A stretch of DNA of 64,000 bases from Kribbella pratensis (GTDB lineage: Bacteria; Actinomycetota; Actinomycetes; Propionibacteriales; Kribbellaceae): contig NZ_SODP01000002.1 in the NCBI RefSeq assembly GCF_004365355.1, positions 1,857,846 to 1,921,845 of the forward strand. Direction: 5' to 3'. A program made the position numbers and the translations under genes. Shown one piece after another: positions 16,802 to 25,560 of the stretch; position 1 is the first letter of the stretch, and the number at the start of each line of letters is the position of its first letter. The notes under the pieces were generated by a model that was not told the origin of the DNA, searched no databases, and worked only from the letters and a program-made list of their open reading frames with translations.

Positions 16802-17467
16802 CTACCGCTCCCGGACCGTGTAGGTCAGGTGCGTCGTCCGCGGGCTGGGCTCCGCGCGGACGGGCTCGAGAGCCACGCGATCATCGTCCACGCCCTCGAA
16901 CAGGCGGATCCCGCTGCCGAACAGCACGGGTGCGAGCGCGATCGTGAACTCGTCGATCAGGCCGGCGTTCAGGTACTCCAGGATCGTCGCGCCGCCGCCG
17001 GCGATGCGGACGTCCCGTTCCCCGGCCGCCTCGCGGGCCTGGTCGAGCGCCTTCTCGATGCCGTCGTTGACGAAGTGGAACGTGGTCCCGCCCGGCCGCT
17101 CCCAAGGGTCACGCGTCTCGTGCGTCACGACGAAGACCGGCGTGTGGAACGGCGCTTCCTCCGGCCAGGCCAGCGCGCCGCCGTCGAACATCCGCTTGCC
17201 CATCACGCTCGCACCAGTGCGCTCGTACGTCGCCCGGGCGATGTCGTTGTCGAGCCCTTCCTCGCCGCCCTCGCCGAGCTGGAGGTTCTCCCGGAAGAAC
17301 CGCTGCGGGAAGATCCACGCCTGCAGCTCCGACCACTTCGACATCCAGCGCTGGACCCTCGGGTCGTTCTGCCCCTCGGGCGAGAACACATCCGCGACGG
17401 CCACCTCGTCCGGCGCCACGAAGCCGTCGAGCGACATCGTCACACTGAAGTACACCTTTCCGGCCAT
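16802..17467 (-). CDS. Dihydrofolate reductase/RibD C-terminal domain protein
   Basis: A 221-residue protein with the RibD_C/DHFR-like fold: the start KVYFSVTMSLDGFVAPDE, GASVMGKRMFDGG, and the NADPH-binding turn RIAGGGATILEYLNAGLIDE followed by LFGSGIRLFEG. Such proteins reduce small heterocycles with NADPH, but most paralogues have no assigned substrate. Its start shares one base with the stop of the SRPBCC gene, so it is the last gene of the ArsR-SRPBCC-reductase operon. Confidence 0.87.
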   Translation of the reverse strand: MAGKVYFSVTMSLDGFVAPDEVAVADVFSPEGQNDPRVQRWMSKWSELQAWIFPQRFFRENLQLGEGGEEGLDNDIARATYERTGASVMGKRMFDGGALAWPEEAPFHTPVFVVTHETRDPWERPGGTTFHFVNDGIEKALDQAREAAGERDVRIAGGGATILEYLNAGLIDEFTIALAPVLFGSGIRLFEGVDDDRVALEPVRAEPSPRTTHLTYTVRER

Positions 17468-17973
17468 CAGTCCTCCGCTCCCTTCCGAACGATCTCGGCC
17501 ACGTACGCAGCCAGGTTGCCGAGGGTCTGCTGACCGCCCTCGATCGCGTGGTACTTCTCGACCGCCTCGTCGCGCAGTTCCCTGGTGGGGAACACCGTGC
17601 GCATCTCAATCCGGGTCGCCGTCCCGTCCGGCTCGAACGTCAGCACCGAGTCGAAGGCGTTCGGGTCGTCGCGCGATTCACCGTGCAGCAGCGCGATCCG
17701 CTCCGGCGGGACGATCTCGGTCCAGGTGATCCACTCGGTGTAGTCCGTCCCGTCCGGCCCGTGCATCAGGAAGTCCCACTCGCCGCCGGCGCGGAACTCG
17801 AACGCCCGCGTGGTCGTGGTGAAGCCCTCCGGCCCCCACCACTGCGACAGGTGCCGGATCTCGGTGAACGCCTCGAACACCAGCTCCCGCGGTGCGTCGA
17901 TGACCCGGGAGACGACGATCTCCCGATCGGCCGTCGCGGACTGCGCCGGCGTTCCCTGTCCTGTCGTGCTCAT
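17467..17973 (-). CDS. SRPBCC/AHSA1-family protein
   Basis: A 168-residue START-like domain with REIVVSRVIDAPRELVFEAF, the segment HLSQWWGPEGFTTTT and the closing GGQQTLGNLAAYVAEIV, all typical of AHSA1-like proteins that often accompany ArsR repressors. The fold has a deep ligand pocket. The ATG at 17973 has AGGAGG nine bases upstream and lies three bases after the ArsR stop, so the genes are cotranscribed. A ligand or stress role is likely but unproven. Confidence 0.87.
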   Translation of the reverse strand: MSTTGQGTPAQSATADREIVVSRVIDAPRELVFEAFTEIRHLSQWWGPEGFTTTTRAFEFRAGGEWDFLMHGPDGTDYTEWITWTEIVPPERIALLHGESRDDPNAFDSVLTFEPDGTATRIEMRTVFPTRELRDEAVEKYHAIEGGQQTLGNLAAYVAEIVRKGAED

Positions 17974-17976
17974 CAA

Positions 17977-18318
17977 CTAGTCCTCCTGCCTTGCCTGCTT
18001 GAGGTCCTGCACATACGCGTCCAACCGGCCGAAGCTCTCGTTCCAGAACTGCTCGAACCCGCCGGTCCACTCGTGGACAGGCCGCAGCCCGCGGGCATCC
18101 AGGCCGTACAGCCGCTGCTTGCCCGCCTTCCGATCCCGCACCAGCCCGACCTCCCGAAGCACCCGCAGGTGTTTCGACGCCCCCGGCTGGGTCATCCCCA
18201 ACTCCTCGGCCAACTCCGTCACCGGCCGCTCACCACCCCGCAGCAACACCAAGATCTCCCGCCGCTGCGGCTCCGCAATCGCATTGAACACATCCGACGT
18301 CGTCGCTGCCCGTGCCAT
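17977..18318 (-). CDS. ArsR/SmtB-type winged-helix repressor
   Basis: A 113-residue regulator. The winged helix-turn-helix reads FNAIAEPQRREILVLL, TELAEELGMTQPGASKHLRV and LVRDRKAGKQRLYGLD. There are no cysteine metal sites, so this is the non-metal type that partners SRPBCC proteins. The ATG at 18318 is seven bases after the -10 box, so the mRNA appears leaderless. A dyad lies between its -35 and -10 elements, which fits self-repression of the three-gene operon. Confidence 0.9.
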   Translation of the reverse strand: MARAATTSDVFNAIAEPQRREILVLLRGGERPVTELAEELGMTQPGASKHLRVLREVGLVRDRKAGKQRLYGLDARGLRPVHEWTGGFEQFWNESFGRLDAYVQDLKQARQED

Positions 18319-18324
18319 GAACCC

Positions 18325-18352
18325 ATCATATGCCCATATAGGCATGCGTCAA
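18325..18352 (-). promoter_or_regulatory. ArsR operon promoter with embedded operator
   Basis: On the minus strand TTGACG (-35, 18352-18347) and TATGAT (-10, 18330-18325) are 16 bases apart. The perfect dyad ATGCC-6-GGCAT (18330-18345) fills the spacer, where a bound repressor would block polymerase. The predicted start of transcription is the A of the ATG. Confidence 0.8.
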
Positions 18353-18776
18353 GCGCTAGTTGTTCCGCGCTTCGTCAGGTCGCCAGGCGGTTTCGTCGTG
18401 TACCTGATAGTGGATGACGACCGCGCCGCCGGTGGCGTAGTTGGCGACATCGGGGCTACCTCATATGGCCTTGCGGCCATGACCGGGAAGCGGTCACAGC
18501 CACGGCGTCAGCGAACTCGGCTTCGAAGACCGCGAAGTACGGCGTTTCTCCCTGCGTCCGTGCCACCTCCACGTCCACGCCGCGCTGACGCTGGCGACCG
18601 GCGCGACGTGGGTAGCCGACCATTCCCGGCGAGCGGGTGCACCGACAGGGGTCGAGCGTCGACGGCGAGTTCTGCTGTCTTCGACCCGGCACCGCGCGCC
18701 GGTCGAGCCGGCCGCGCGTACGGATTCGGGAAGACCCAGCGCCTGGACGACATCCGTGAGCGTCCGAGGGCAGCGG
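18353..18776. other. Gene-poor stretch, possibly a decayed gene
   Basis: No reading frame here has a convincing start and family. On the minus strand protein-like pieces appear in different frames, for example DVVQALGLPESVR, then AELAVDARPLSVHPLAGNG, then VDVEVARTQGETPYFAVFEA. That order would fit a gene broken by frameshifts, but I cannot name the ancestor. Confidence 0.35.
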
Positions 18777-19136
18777 CTAGCGCCTCTTCCGCACCCCGCG
18801 AGCCCTAGTCGCTTCCCGCTTGGCGTTGGCGACCACCTTCTCCGGGCTGATCCCGATGGCGTCCATCCAGCGGGCCTCCATGCCGCGCACTCGCCCGGCG
18901 TCCAGCGCGGCATAGGCATGGCGCAGCTCTCGCCACGTGGTATGACCCGTGTTGCACTCGCGGCGCAACGCGGCCAGAAACTGCAGTTCGGCCCCCACCT
19001 GCGCGTCGGCCAGGGTCCGCCGCTTATTCTGCAGCAGTCTGATGTGCTGCAGAGAATCCCGTAACGACTCAGGCAGGCTCAAGCCGGGGTCCGAGAGTCT
19101 CGTGCTCTGATGGTAACGGGTGCTGAGAGTAGTCAC
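18777..19136 (-). CDS. Hypothetical protein, helical and basic at the C-terminus
   Basis: A 119-residue protein that I do not recognise. It is rich in helix (SLPESLRDSLQHIRLLQNKR, FLAALRRECNTGHTTWRELR) and ends in a basic tail ATRARGVRKRR. The GTG start overlaps the stop of the upstream small gene as GTGA, a sign of translational coupling and good support that both are real. The basic tail suggests nucleic-acid contact, but that is a guess. Confidence 0.6.
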   Translation of the reverse strand: MTTLSTRYHQSTRLSDPGLSLPESLRDSLQHIRLLQNKRRTLADAQVGAELQFLAALRRECNTGHTTWRELRHAYAALDAGRVRGMEARWMDAIGISPEKVVANAKREATRARGVRKRR

Positions 19137-19405
19137 ATTGACCTCGGGATTCGCATACTTCCTGCACGCAAGGGGGGCGGCCGAGGTCCAGAGTCGTTGA
19201 CCTTACATCCTACGCCGGAACCACCGCCCCCGCTACACCCGCCGGGCCCGGCCTCGAGGCCGTCAAGCATCTGCATGTACAGCATCTCGACGCGGGCGTG
19301 GTGGCGAGCTCCCGGCCCGGCTTGACCCACGCACCCGACGATGAGCCCGCCGAGCGCGACAGCGTAGCTGCGACCTTCCTTGATCAGCTCAACCGCAACG
19401 CTCAC
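19133..19405 (-). CDS. Small hypothetical protein with a hydrophobic N-terminus
   Basis: A 90-residue frame whose GTG start has GGAGG at ideal spacing. Residues 12-28 are hydrophobic (YAVALGGLIVGCVGQAG), then a Gly/Cys-rich and proline-rich tail follows. It is coupled to the downstream 119-residue gene through a 4-base overlap. No family is recognised; the tail is low complexity and the gene could be lineage-specific. Confidence 0.55.
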   Translation of the reverse strand: MSVAVELIKEGRSYAVALGGLIVGCVGQAGPGARHHARVEMLYMQMLDGLEAGPGGCSGGGGSGVGCKVNDSGPRPPPLRAGSMRIPRSM

Positions 19406-19478
19406 CGTGGACCTCCATCCGCAGCTGCCTGCAGTTCTACTCGGATGATGATGACTGGCCAGCTCCTCAGGGGAAAGC

Positions 19479-20414
19479 GTGGCGGAACAGGGCGCCCCCG
19501 ACGTACCGAACTCCGGCAGGCACGACCCTGGTTGGACTGATCAGCTGACGGCCCGGTTTGGTTCTACGATTTCGGGACGGTGTGCGGCGGAGGAGGAGAG
19601 CGTGCTCGACCCGGTGGTGGAGGCGGCGGAAGGCAGTGTGCTGGTGCACACCGACACCTCGACGGGCATGACGGTGCACTGGGGCGACGGTCGGATGAGG
19701 ATCGACAGTGGCGGGTTCAAGACGTTCGGCGACGGCGTCGGGAGCGGATCGCGATTGTCGCCGTACCTCGAAGGTCCGCCGCATCGCTTCGGCGGGTTCC
19801 GCGACGCTGCTGGGGATCGCGTGGGCGCGGCTGAGGTGGTGATGTTCGAGGACGTCAGCGCCGATCGGCCGGCAGATCCGGCAGACACGGTGCGGTTCGG
19901 CTACGCCTTCAACCCAGAGCTCGCCGGTCCCAAGGAGATGGACCGACTACCGGCGTACCCCGAAACCAAGGGCCCTCGACCCGGGAATCTCCTGGTGGTG
20001 CAGGCGGTGCTGCCGAAGCCGGTGGCCGACCGTCTGATGACGATGATCGAGGACGATCCGCTGGTGGCTCGCGAGGTCGCGGAGCGGCTGGTCCTCGAAC
20101 GGGGTGGCCTCGATCGCGCCTTCTGGGAGCAGGGGACGCCGCCGTACGACCATCGGGTCAAGCCGCCGTACGAGGATCTGCCGGAGACGCACCGGATCCA
20201 CCTCATCGTCCCTGGCGCGGACGGCGTCGTGACGGCTCAGCCGCTGACTTGGCGGGCTGAGCGTACGGGCGAAACCCCCGGACGAGACGCCGTCGAGAAG
20301 TTCACCCAGCAAGCGGGATCCTTCGCGGCCGTCGACGGCAGGTCGCAGGGCACCGGAGCGAGACCGCGCACTGCCGGGACTCGCGATGTCCACGGGACCG
20401 CCCGCGGAGATTAA
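19479..20414 (+). CDS. Hypothetical protein of 311 residues
   Basis: An acidic soluble protein with no recognised domain. AGGGGAAAGC precedes the GTG start. Internal segments such as GSVLVHTDTSTGMTVHWGDG and RLSPYLEGPPHRFGG suggest a beta-rich middle, and NLLVVQAVLPKPVADRLMTM a helix-strand unit. The last 50 residues are low complexity. It is divergent from the small coupled gene pair and next to a tRNA gene, a common place for strain-specific DNA. Confidence 0.6.
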   Translation: MAEQGAPDVPNSGRHDPGWTDQLTARFGSTISGRCAAEEESVLDPVVEAAEGSVLVHTDTSTGMTVHWGDGRMRIDSGGFKTFGDGVGSGSRLSPYLEGPPHRFGGFRDAAGDRVGAAEVVMFEDVSADRPADPADTVRFGYAFNPELAGPKEMDRLPAYPETKGPRPGNLLVVQAVLPKPVADRLMTMIEDDPLVAREVAERLVLERGGLDRAFWEQGTPPYDHRVKPPYEDLPETHRIHLIVPGADGVVTAQPLTWRAERTGETPGRDAVEKFTQQAGSFAAVDGRSQGTGARPRTAGTRDVHGTARGD

Positions 20415-20514
20415 CAGCATTGCGGGTATGGCGGACAGCGTCCGCCGGACACCTGACTCCGGAGCCAGGAAAGCACGTTGTCGCAGGTCACGAGCGATCG
20501 ATGCCCCACGTGAG

Positions 20515-20603
20515 CGGAGGGTGTGGGATTCGAACCCACGATGACGGTCACCCGCCATACCGGTTTTCAAGACCAGCGCACTCGGCCACTATGCGAACCC
20601 TCC
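20515..20603 (-). tRNA. tRNA-Ser (anticodon UGA)
   Basis: The minus strand folds as a class II tRNA: acceptor GGAGGGT/ACCCTCC, anticodon stem-loop CTGGT-CTTGAAA-ACCGG with anticodon TGA, a long variable arm, and the T-loop GTGGGTTCGAATCCCAC. The discriminator base is G, as in serine tRNAs. CCA is not encoded. It reads UCA and related serine codons. Confidence 0.95.
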
Positions 20604-20695
20604 CGGCGGTTGCCGCCGAGGGTCGAGGATAGCGCAGGTGGGGTGAGGTAATCGGAGTGCGGCGGTGCGAGGCCGCCGGTAGGGTCTGGAGTCTC

Positions 20696-21931
20696 ATGCG
20701 TTCGCTTGGCGCGGTTGCGTTCCCGGTTGAGCTCGGGTCGGACTTCCGGAAGATCTGGCCGGCGGCGCTCATCTCCAATCTCGGCGACGGCGCCATGCTG
20801 GCCGCCGGGCCGTTGCTTGTTGCCTCGATTACCAAGGAGCCCGCGGCGGTGGGGGCTGCGGCGTTCGTCCAGCAGCTGCCGTGGTTGCTGTTCGCGTTGT
20901 TCAGTGGCGTGCTCGTCGATCGACTCGATCGCAGGTTGATGATTGTTGCCGCTGACACCTTTCGCGCGGTTGTCCTGGTCGTGCTGGGTGTCGCCGTACT
21001 GCTCGGCACCTCGCCGCTCTGGGCGATCTACCTCGCCTTGTTCCTGCTTGGTACGGCGGAAACCCTGGCAGATAACGCATCCGGCGCGTTGCTCGTCAGC
21101 GCCGTACCGAAGGATCACCTCGGCAAGGCCAACTCACGGCTGTTCGCCAGCGCCACCATCCAACAGCTCGGCGGGCCTCCGCTTGGCGCGCTGTTGTTCG
21201 CGGCGGGCGCCGGCATTCCGCTGTTCTTCGATGCGGTCACCTTCGCCGCCGCAGCGGCTCTGATCGTGCGCGTCGCCGTACGTCCACCGCTTCCCGACCG
21301 CTCCACGCGCGGAGCGCTCTGGCAGGAGGTTCACGAAGGAGTCCGCTGGCTCTGGCAGCACTCCGGCGTACGGACGCTCGCACTGTCGATCCTGGTCATG
21401 AACATCACCTTCTGTGCAGCCTTTGCGACCTGGGTGCTCTTCGCTCGCGAGCGGCTCGGTCTGACGGAGACACAGTTCGGCCTGCTCATAGCTGTCGGCG
21501 CGGTCGGTGGCGTGCTCGGCATGCCGACGTACCACTTCCTGGAGCCTCGCGTCGGCTCGGTGACTCTGCTCCGTGCCGGCCTGGTCATCGAAACGACGGT
21601 CCACCTGGTCCTGGCGCTCACCAGGAACCCGTGGGTCGCCGGCGTCACTATGGCCGTGTTCGGCGTCCACGCCGTGGTGTGGGGCATCGTCTCGACCACG
21701 ACACGTCAGCTCGTGACTCCGGATGCGTTGATGGGCAGGGTGAACAGCGTCTACCTGCTGGCCTCGGTCGGCGGTGCTGCGATCGGTTCGGCGCTCGGCG
21801 GCGTACTGGCGCAGCAGTTCGGGCTGGCTGCTCCGTTCGCGATCGCCTTCGTGGCCATGGTGTTCATGACAGCAATCGCATGGCGTCCGCTCCGGCATAT
21901 CTCCGTACGGCGGGTGTCTGCAGCAGACTGA
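20696..21931 (+). CDS. MFS transporter, DHA3-like
   Basis: A 411-residue protein with about 12 membrane segments. The N-terminal loop motif is GVLVDRLDRRLMIV after the second segment, and the middle carries ADNASGALLVSAVPKDHLGKAN, a hallmark of the DHA3/enterobactin-exporter-like group, then TPDALMGRVNSVYLLAS in the C-terminal half. GGAG precedes the ATG at 20696. The substrate is unknown, with macrolides or siderophores among family precedents. A second MFS gene follows 74 bases later on the same strand. Confidence 0.88.
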   Translation: MRSLGAVAFPVELGSDFRKIWPAALISNLGDGAMLAAGPLLVASITKEPAAVGAAAFVQQLPWLLFALFSGVLVDRLDRRLMIVAADTFRAVVLVVLGVAVLLGTSPLWAIYLALFLLGTAETLADNASGALLVSAVPKDHLGKANSRLFASATIQQLGGPPLGALLFAAGAGIPLFFDAVTFAAAAALIVRVAVRPPLPDRSTRGALWQEVHEGVRWLWQHSGVRTLALSILVMNITFCAAFATWVLFARERLGLTETQFGLLIAVGAVGGVLGMPTYHFLEPRVGSVTLLRAGLVIETTVHLVLALTRNPWVAGVTMAVFGVHAVVWGIVSTTTRQLVTPDALMGRVNSVYLLASVGGAAIGSALGGVLAQQFGLAAPFAIAFVAMVFMTAIAWRPLRHISVRRVSAAD

Positions 21932-22005
21932 AATCGGATGGTACGGCCGGACAGCGCTTGCTAAGGTTCGCCAGCCGCCGAGATGACCGATGGGAGCGCT
22001 CCGCC

Positions 22006-23223
22006 ATGCCCGCAGCCACGTCACTCGGCCTCCCGAACGTCCGTGGCCGAGTACCGCTGCTGGCCGGCCTCGCGATCGACTCGTTCGGCGGCGGCTGCGC
22101 GGGGCCGCTCCTGCTGCTGTTCTTCAACAAGGTCGCCGGCATCCAGCTCGGCACGGCCGGATTGATGCTGACCATCGCGACGCTGTTCTCCATCGCCGCA
22201 CCCGCCGCGGTGGGAGTGGTGATCGATCGAGTCGGACCGCGCAACATCGTCGTGGCCGCGCAGTTCGCCCAGGGGCTGGCGTTCACCGGGTTCTTCTTCG
22301 GGCGATCGATCTGGGTGCTGTTCCTGTGCTCGCTGGTGACGACAACCGGGCAGCGGGTGTTCTGGTCGGCGATCTTCAGTCTGCTTGCCGACGTCGCCGA
22401 CGAGGGCGAGCGGGACAAGTGGTTCGGGCTGGGCGGGATGATGCAAGCCGGCGGTCTGGCGCTCGGCGCTCTGGTAGCGGGCTGGCTGCTGGCCATCGGT
22501 GGCGACATAGCGTTCCTTGTCGCGATGGCAGTGAACGCGGTGTCGTTCTACGTCGCCGGTCTGCTCCTGCTACGGCTGCACCCCTCACACCACGAGCGTG
22601 CCAACCAGGACAGCGGGCCGGCTCCGCTACTCCGCGAGGACAAGACGTTCCTGGTACTGATCGGCGCGAACACGTTGCTCGCGCTCTGCACGATGATGCT
22701 CGGCGTCGGCGTACCCGTGTATGTCACTGAGGCACTGACCGTGCCGAAGTGGCTGGTCGGTGTGCTGATTGCAGCGACATCTGTCGTACTGGCGACCGGT
22801 CAGACGCTGGTGGTGCGGCACACCGAGCGGAGGCGTCGTACGAACGTCATGGTGGTCGCTGGGATCACCTACGCAGTGTGGGCGGTGCTGATGGCACTGC
22901 AGCTCCACATTGCGGCGGGGTGGGTCGTGCCGGTGCTAGTGCTCGCGACTGCTTGCTATGCGTTCGCCGACGTACTGCATGCGGCGACCAACAACGCCCT
23001 GTCGGCCGCGGTCTCGCCTGTGGTTGGACGCGGGAAGTACCTGTCGTACTGGCAGTACTCGTTCGCGTTCTCGAGCGTGCTGGCGCCGGGGTTCTTCGCG
23101 CAGCTCTTCGAGGTCCATCACGAGCTGCCGTGGCTGGTGCTGGCCGGGCTGGCGCTGGTGGCGAGCCTGACGATCTATGTGCTTGCGCGAGTCGCGCCGC
23201 GGCTCAGTTCCGCGCGCATCTGA
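22006..23223 (+). CDS. MFS transporter
   Basis: A 405-residue, roughly 12-segment carrier. It begins GRVPLLAGLAIDSFGGGCAG and has the loop motif GVVIDRVGPRNIVV after the second segment. A charged central loop (HPSHHERANQDSGPAPLLRE) divides two six-helix halves. It follows the DHA3-like transporter in the same direction and may be cotranscribed, but the proteins are distinct families rather than a recent duplication. GGGAG lies nine bases before the start. The substrate cannot be assigned. Confidence 0.87.
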   Translation: MPAATSLGLPNVRGRVPLLAGLAIDSFGGGCAGPLLLLFFNKVAGIQLGTAGLMLTIATLFSIAAPAAVGVVIDRVGPRNIVVAAQFAQGLAFTGFFFGRSIWVLFLCSLVTTTGQRVFWSAIFSLLADVADEGERDKWFGLGGMMQAGGLALGALVAGWLLAIGGDIAFLVAMAVNAVSFYVAGLLLLRLHPSHHERANQDSGPAPLLREDKTFLVLIGANTLLALCTMMLGVGVPVYVTEALTVPKWLVGVLIAATSVVLATGQTLVVRHTERRRRTNVMVVAGITYAVWAVLMALQLHIAAGWVVPVLVLATACYAFADVLHAATNNALSAAVSPVVGRGKYLSYWQYSFAFSSVLAPGFFAQLFEVHHELPWLVLAGLALVASLTIYVLARVAPRLSSARI

Positions 23224-23275
23224 GTCGCCCACTCGATCCGAAACTGGTTGACAGCCGGACGGGCCGACCGGTCCG

Positions 23276-24190
23276 ATGGGGCTCGTGAGTCACCGCAAGG
23301 TCTACGCCGATCAGGCCGAGATCGACACACCGCTCGTCCGCGAACTGGTGGCCGCTCAGTTCCCGCAGTGGGCCGGGTTGCCGCTGGAGCCGGTCGACTC
23401 CAGCGGATTGGTGAACGCGATCTACCGCCTCGGTTCCGACCTGTCCGTACGGCTGCCGCTCCGGCCCTCGAGCATCGACGCAATCCGACGGGAGCAGGCA
23501 AAACTCGCGACACTCGCGCCGTTCCTGCCTGTCGCCATCCCCTCTGTCGAGGCGATCGGCTCACCCACCGACGCGTACCCGGGCGAGTGGTCCGTCCACC
23601 GCTGGCTCACCGGTCGGCACCCCTCCCCCGACGCGCTCGCCGACCCACGCGGGCTGGCGACGGACCTCGCAGCGTTCGTCGACGCGTTCCGGCGGATCGA
23701 CCTGCCGGACCGGCCGCCGGCGTATCCGGGCGAGCGCCGCACGCGCGCTCCTATGGTCGAGCTGGACTCCTCGACGCGGAAGGCGATCGGCGAGCTGGAC
23801 GGCCTGATCGACACCCGTGCAGCGCTGGCGTCGTGGGAGGAGTCGCTCGCGGCGCCGTACGACGGGCGCGAGGTGTGGGTGCACTCGGACCTGACGCCGG
23901 GCAACCTGCTCGTGTCGGCGGAGGGCCGGCTGACCGCGGTACTCGACTTCGAGACATGCGGTGTCGGCGATCCGGCGTGCGACCTGTTCCCCGTGTGGCA
24001 CCTCTTGCCCGCTGAAGTGCGCGACGAGTTCCGTGCGGCGTTGGACGTGGACGACGCGACGTGGCTCCGCGGACGTGGGCGCGTGCTGTCCCAGGCCCTG
24101 ATCGTGTGGTCGCACCAGAAGGACACCAACCCGGCGATCGCGAACTACGCGCGGCACGTCATCGGCGAGGTGCTCGCACCTCCTCGATAA
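23276..24190 (+). CDS. Aminoglycoside/macrolide-phosphotransferase-fold protein
   Basis: A 304-residue kinase-fold protein. The ATP-lobe begins SGLVNAIYRLGSDLSVRLP, the catalytic loop is VWVHSDLTPGNLLVSAEG (HSD in place of HGD), and the metal site is VLDFETCGVGDPACDL. The segment YPGEWSVHRWLTGRHPSPDAL is shared with proteins annotated as macrolide 2'-phosphotransferase relatives. Whether it confers resistance is unknown. ATG 23276 and GTG 23285 are both possible starts, neither with a strong ribosome site. Confidence 0.82.
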   Translation: MGLVSHRKVYADQAEIDTPLVRELVAAQFPQWAGLPLEPVDSSGLVNAIYRLGSDLSVRLPLRPSSIDAIRREQAKLATLAPFLPVAIPSVEAIGSPTDAYPGEWSVHRWLTGRHPSPDALADPRGLATDLAAFVDAFRRIDLPDRPPAYPGERRTRAPMVELDSSTRKAIGELDGLIDTRAALASWEESLAAPYDGREVWVHSDLTPGNLLVSAEGRLTAVLDFETCGVGDPACDLFPVWHLLPAEVRDEFRAALDVDDATWLRGRGRVLSQALIVWSHQKDTNPAIANYARHVIGEVLAPPR

Positions 24191-24253
24191 GGTCTCTGAG
24201 CTGGCGGTCGACGCGCCAACTCCCGAATCTCCGAGCCCGATAGACGCTCCACC

Positions 24254-24285
24254 AGCTTGGTCAGCCGCGGGAGCCTGACCAAGCT
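24254..24285. terminator. Inverted repeat, probable terminator after the kinase gene
   Basis: AGCTTGGTCAG and CTGACCAAGCT are perfect 11-bp arms around a 10-base loop, 64 bases after the stop at 24190. There is no T-run. It could also be one end of a small mobile remnant, because direct repeats of mobile type follow. Confidence 0.55.
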
Positions 24286-24368
24286 CGTCGAGGACACCCA
24301 ACCGGCGTCCGGCGTGACTAACCTCGGCAACGGCCGACCTCCCGGACAACGCCCAAGACCGGCTGAAC

Positions 24369-24439
24369 GTCACCGATGTCCTGACACACCAACCGTCACC
24401 GATGTCTTGATACAGAACTGTCACCCATGTCCTGAGACA
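24369..24439. mobile_element. Relic of an IS481-type element end (three direct repeats)
   Basis: Three near-identical 20-mers start at 24369, 24395 and 24420, following the pattern GTCACCGATGTCCTGANACA, at a 25-26 base period. From memory, this GATGTCCTGAGACA pattern is common next to IS481-family transposase genes in actinobacteria. No transposase frame is present, so this is an orphan end or decayed copy. The rest of 24191-24717 holds the inverted repeat at 24254 and nothing else that I can support. Confidence 0.5.
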
Positions 24440-24717
24440 TCACATGATCACTGCCAGAACGTATGCGATGCCGGCCCGGAGCAGCTTGGATCATCCACGT
24501 CGACCTGGAGAACCCCCCACGAAGCCTGCGCTGCCGTCCTGGCCCAAGCCGGCGACGTCGTGGTCATCGCCCCAGCTGAACTCTCCACGATGGTTCGCGA
24601 AGTCGCACGTACGATCGCGGACGGTTAGGTGCACGCGGCCATGGACACGGCGCGTTATCTGCGTGATGGTGAAATGTGGCGGGCGACCAATTCGTCCCTG
24701 CCGAATGGGGGAAAACC

Positions 24718-25218
24718 GTGCTGAAGAATCAACGACTCATGTTCCTGTTCGCCTTGGTGATGAGCGTACTGATAGCGCTCCCTGTGAATGCGCAAGCCGC
24801 GACGAATCAACTCTCCGGGGACGCGGTGTATGACGCGGTCCAGTGCCCTGCCCCGCCCACGGGGTACGAGGAATTCGTCAGCTACCCAGGGCTCGACATA
24901 ACTGGCAGCCTGGACGGCTGCTGGTACACCAGAGTCGACTCCGCCCATCAGACGCCGAGCGGCGCATACCTGGAGACCGGTGCGGAGGTCTTCGTCGGCA
25001 GACTCAACGGTGGTCCCGAGGGAACATTCGCCACCACATACAAGTTCGAAGCCAAATTCGAACCCGATGGCGCGGAGATTCGCGGGCGTTGTCAACACCC
25101 GATCGTGGCAGGCAGTGGCACTGGCGGTTTCGCCGGCGCCACCGGCCGTCTCGACTTCAAGGACATCATCGGAGAACCAGTCACCTACGTTTACCGGGGT
25201 CATATCACGCTGACGTAA
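24718..25218 (+). CDS. Secreted beta-barrel-like hypothetical protein
   Basis: A 166-residue exported protein. The signal peptide has a basic start (LKNQR), the hydrophobic core FLFALVMSVLIALP and a cleavage site around NAQAA. The mature part is beta-rich and ends GSGTGGFAGATGRLDFKDI then VTYVYRGHITL, resembling the allene-oxide-cyclase/dirigent-like barrel pattern of many small actinobacterial secreted proteins. Four cysteines (in VQCPAPP, DGCWY and RGRCQHP among others) could form disulphides. GGGGG lies seven bases before the GTG. The function is unknown. Confidence 0.75.
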   Translation: MLKNQRLMFLFALVMSVLIALPVNAQAATNQLSGDAVYDAVQCPAPPTGYEEFVSYPGLDITGSLDGCWYTRVDSAHQTPSGAYLETGAEVFVGRLNGGPEGTFATTYKFEAKFEPDGAEIRGRCQHPIVAGSGTGGFAGATGRLDFKDIIGEPVTYVYRGHITLT

Positions 25219-25560
25219 TTCGGCAGCGAATCATCGACGTACTGCCAGAGTCTTGCCACCTTCTCGGTCTGGTTCTGCACGTTGAGTGCGTCCACCTGGA
25301 TCCGATGGTCGGCGTCCGGGGGATTCGCCGCATCCGCCTCGTGGAGCATTCGGAACTTATCAGTCAGCCAAACCTTGCGGGACGCGGCACGCATCAGACC
25401 CATGACCGCGAACAGGGCGCTGCCTCAACCCACAGACCCGATGGCCACACCGTGTAGGCAGCGAGCGTGGCTTTGCTCGTGGCGGGCATGCCGATCCAGG
25501 TCTCTCGATAGCTCAGGCCGGCCGGGAAACTGTCCGGCGCGTTGTCCGAGGTGCCCGTGT
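25200..25560 (-). pseudogene. Decayed gene fragment
   Basis: Two minus-strand frames give ordinary protein-like sequence without an intact gene. The piece ending near 25394 contains FPAGLSYRETWIGMPATSK and AAYTVWPSGLWVEAA. The piece 25403-25200 contains VWLTDKFRMLHEADAANPP and VARLWQYVDDSLP. They would join with a frameshift near 25400. I cannot identify the parent family. The remaining 25560-25816 holds the promoter region of the next gene and nothing else clear. Confidence 0.35.
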
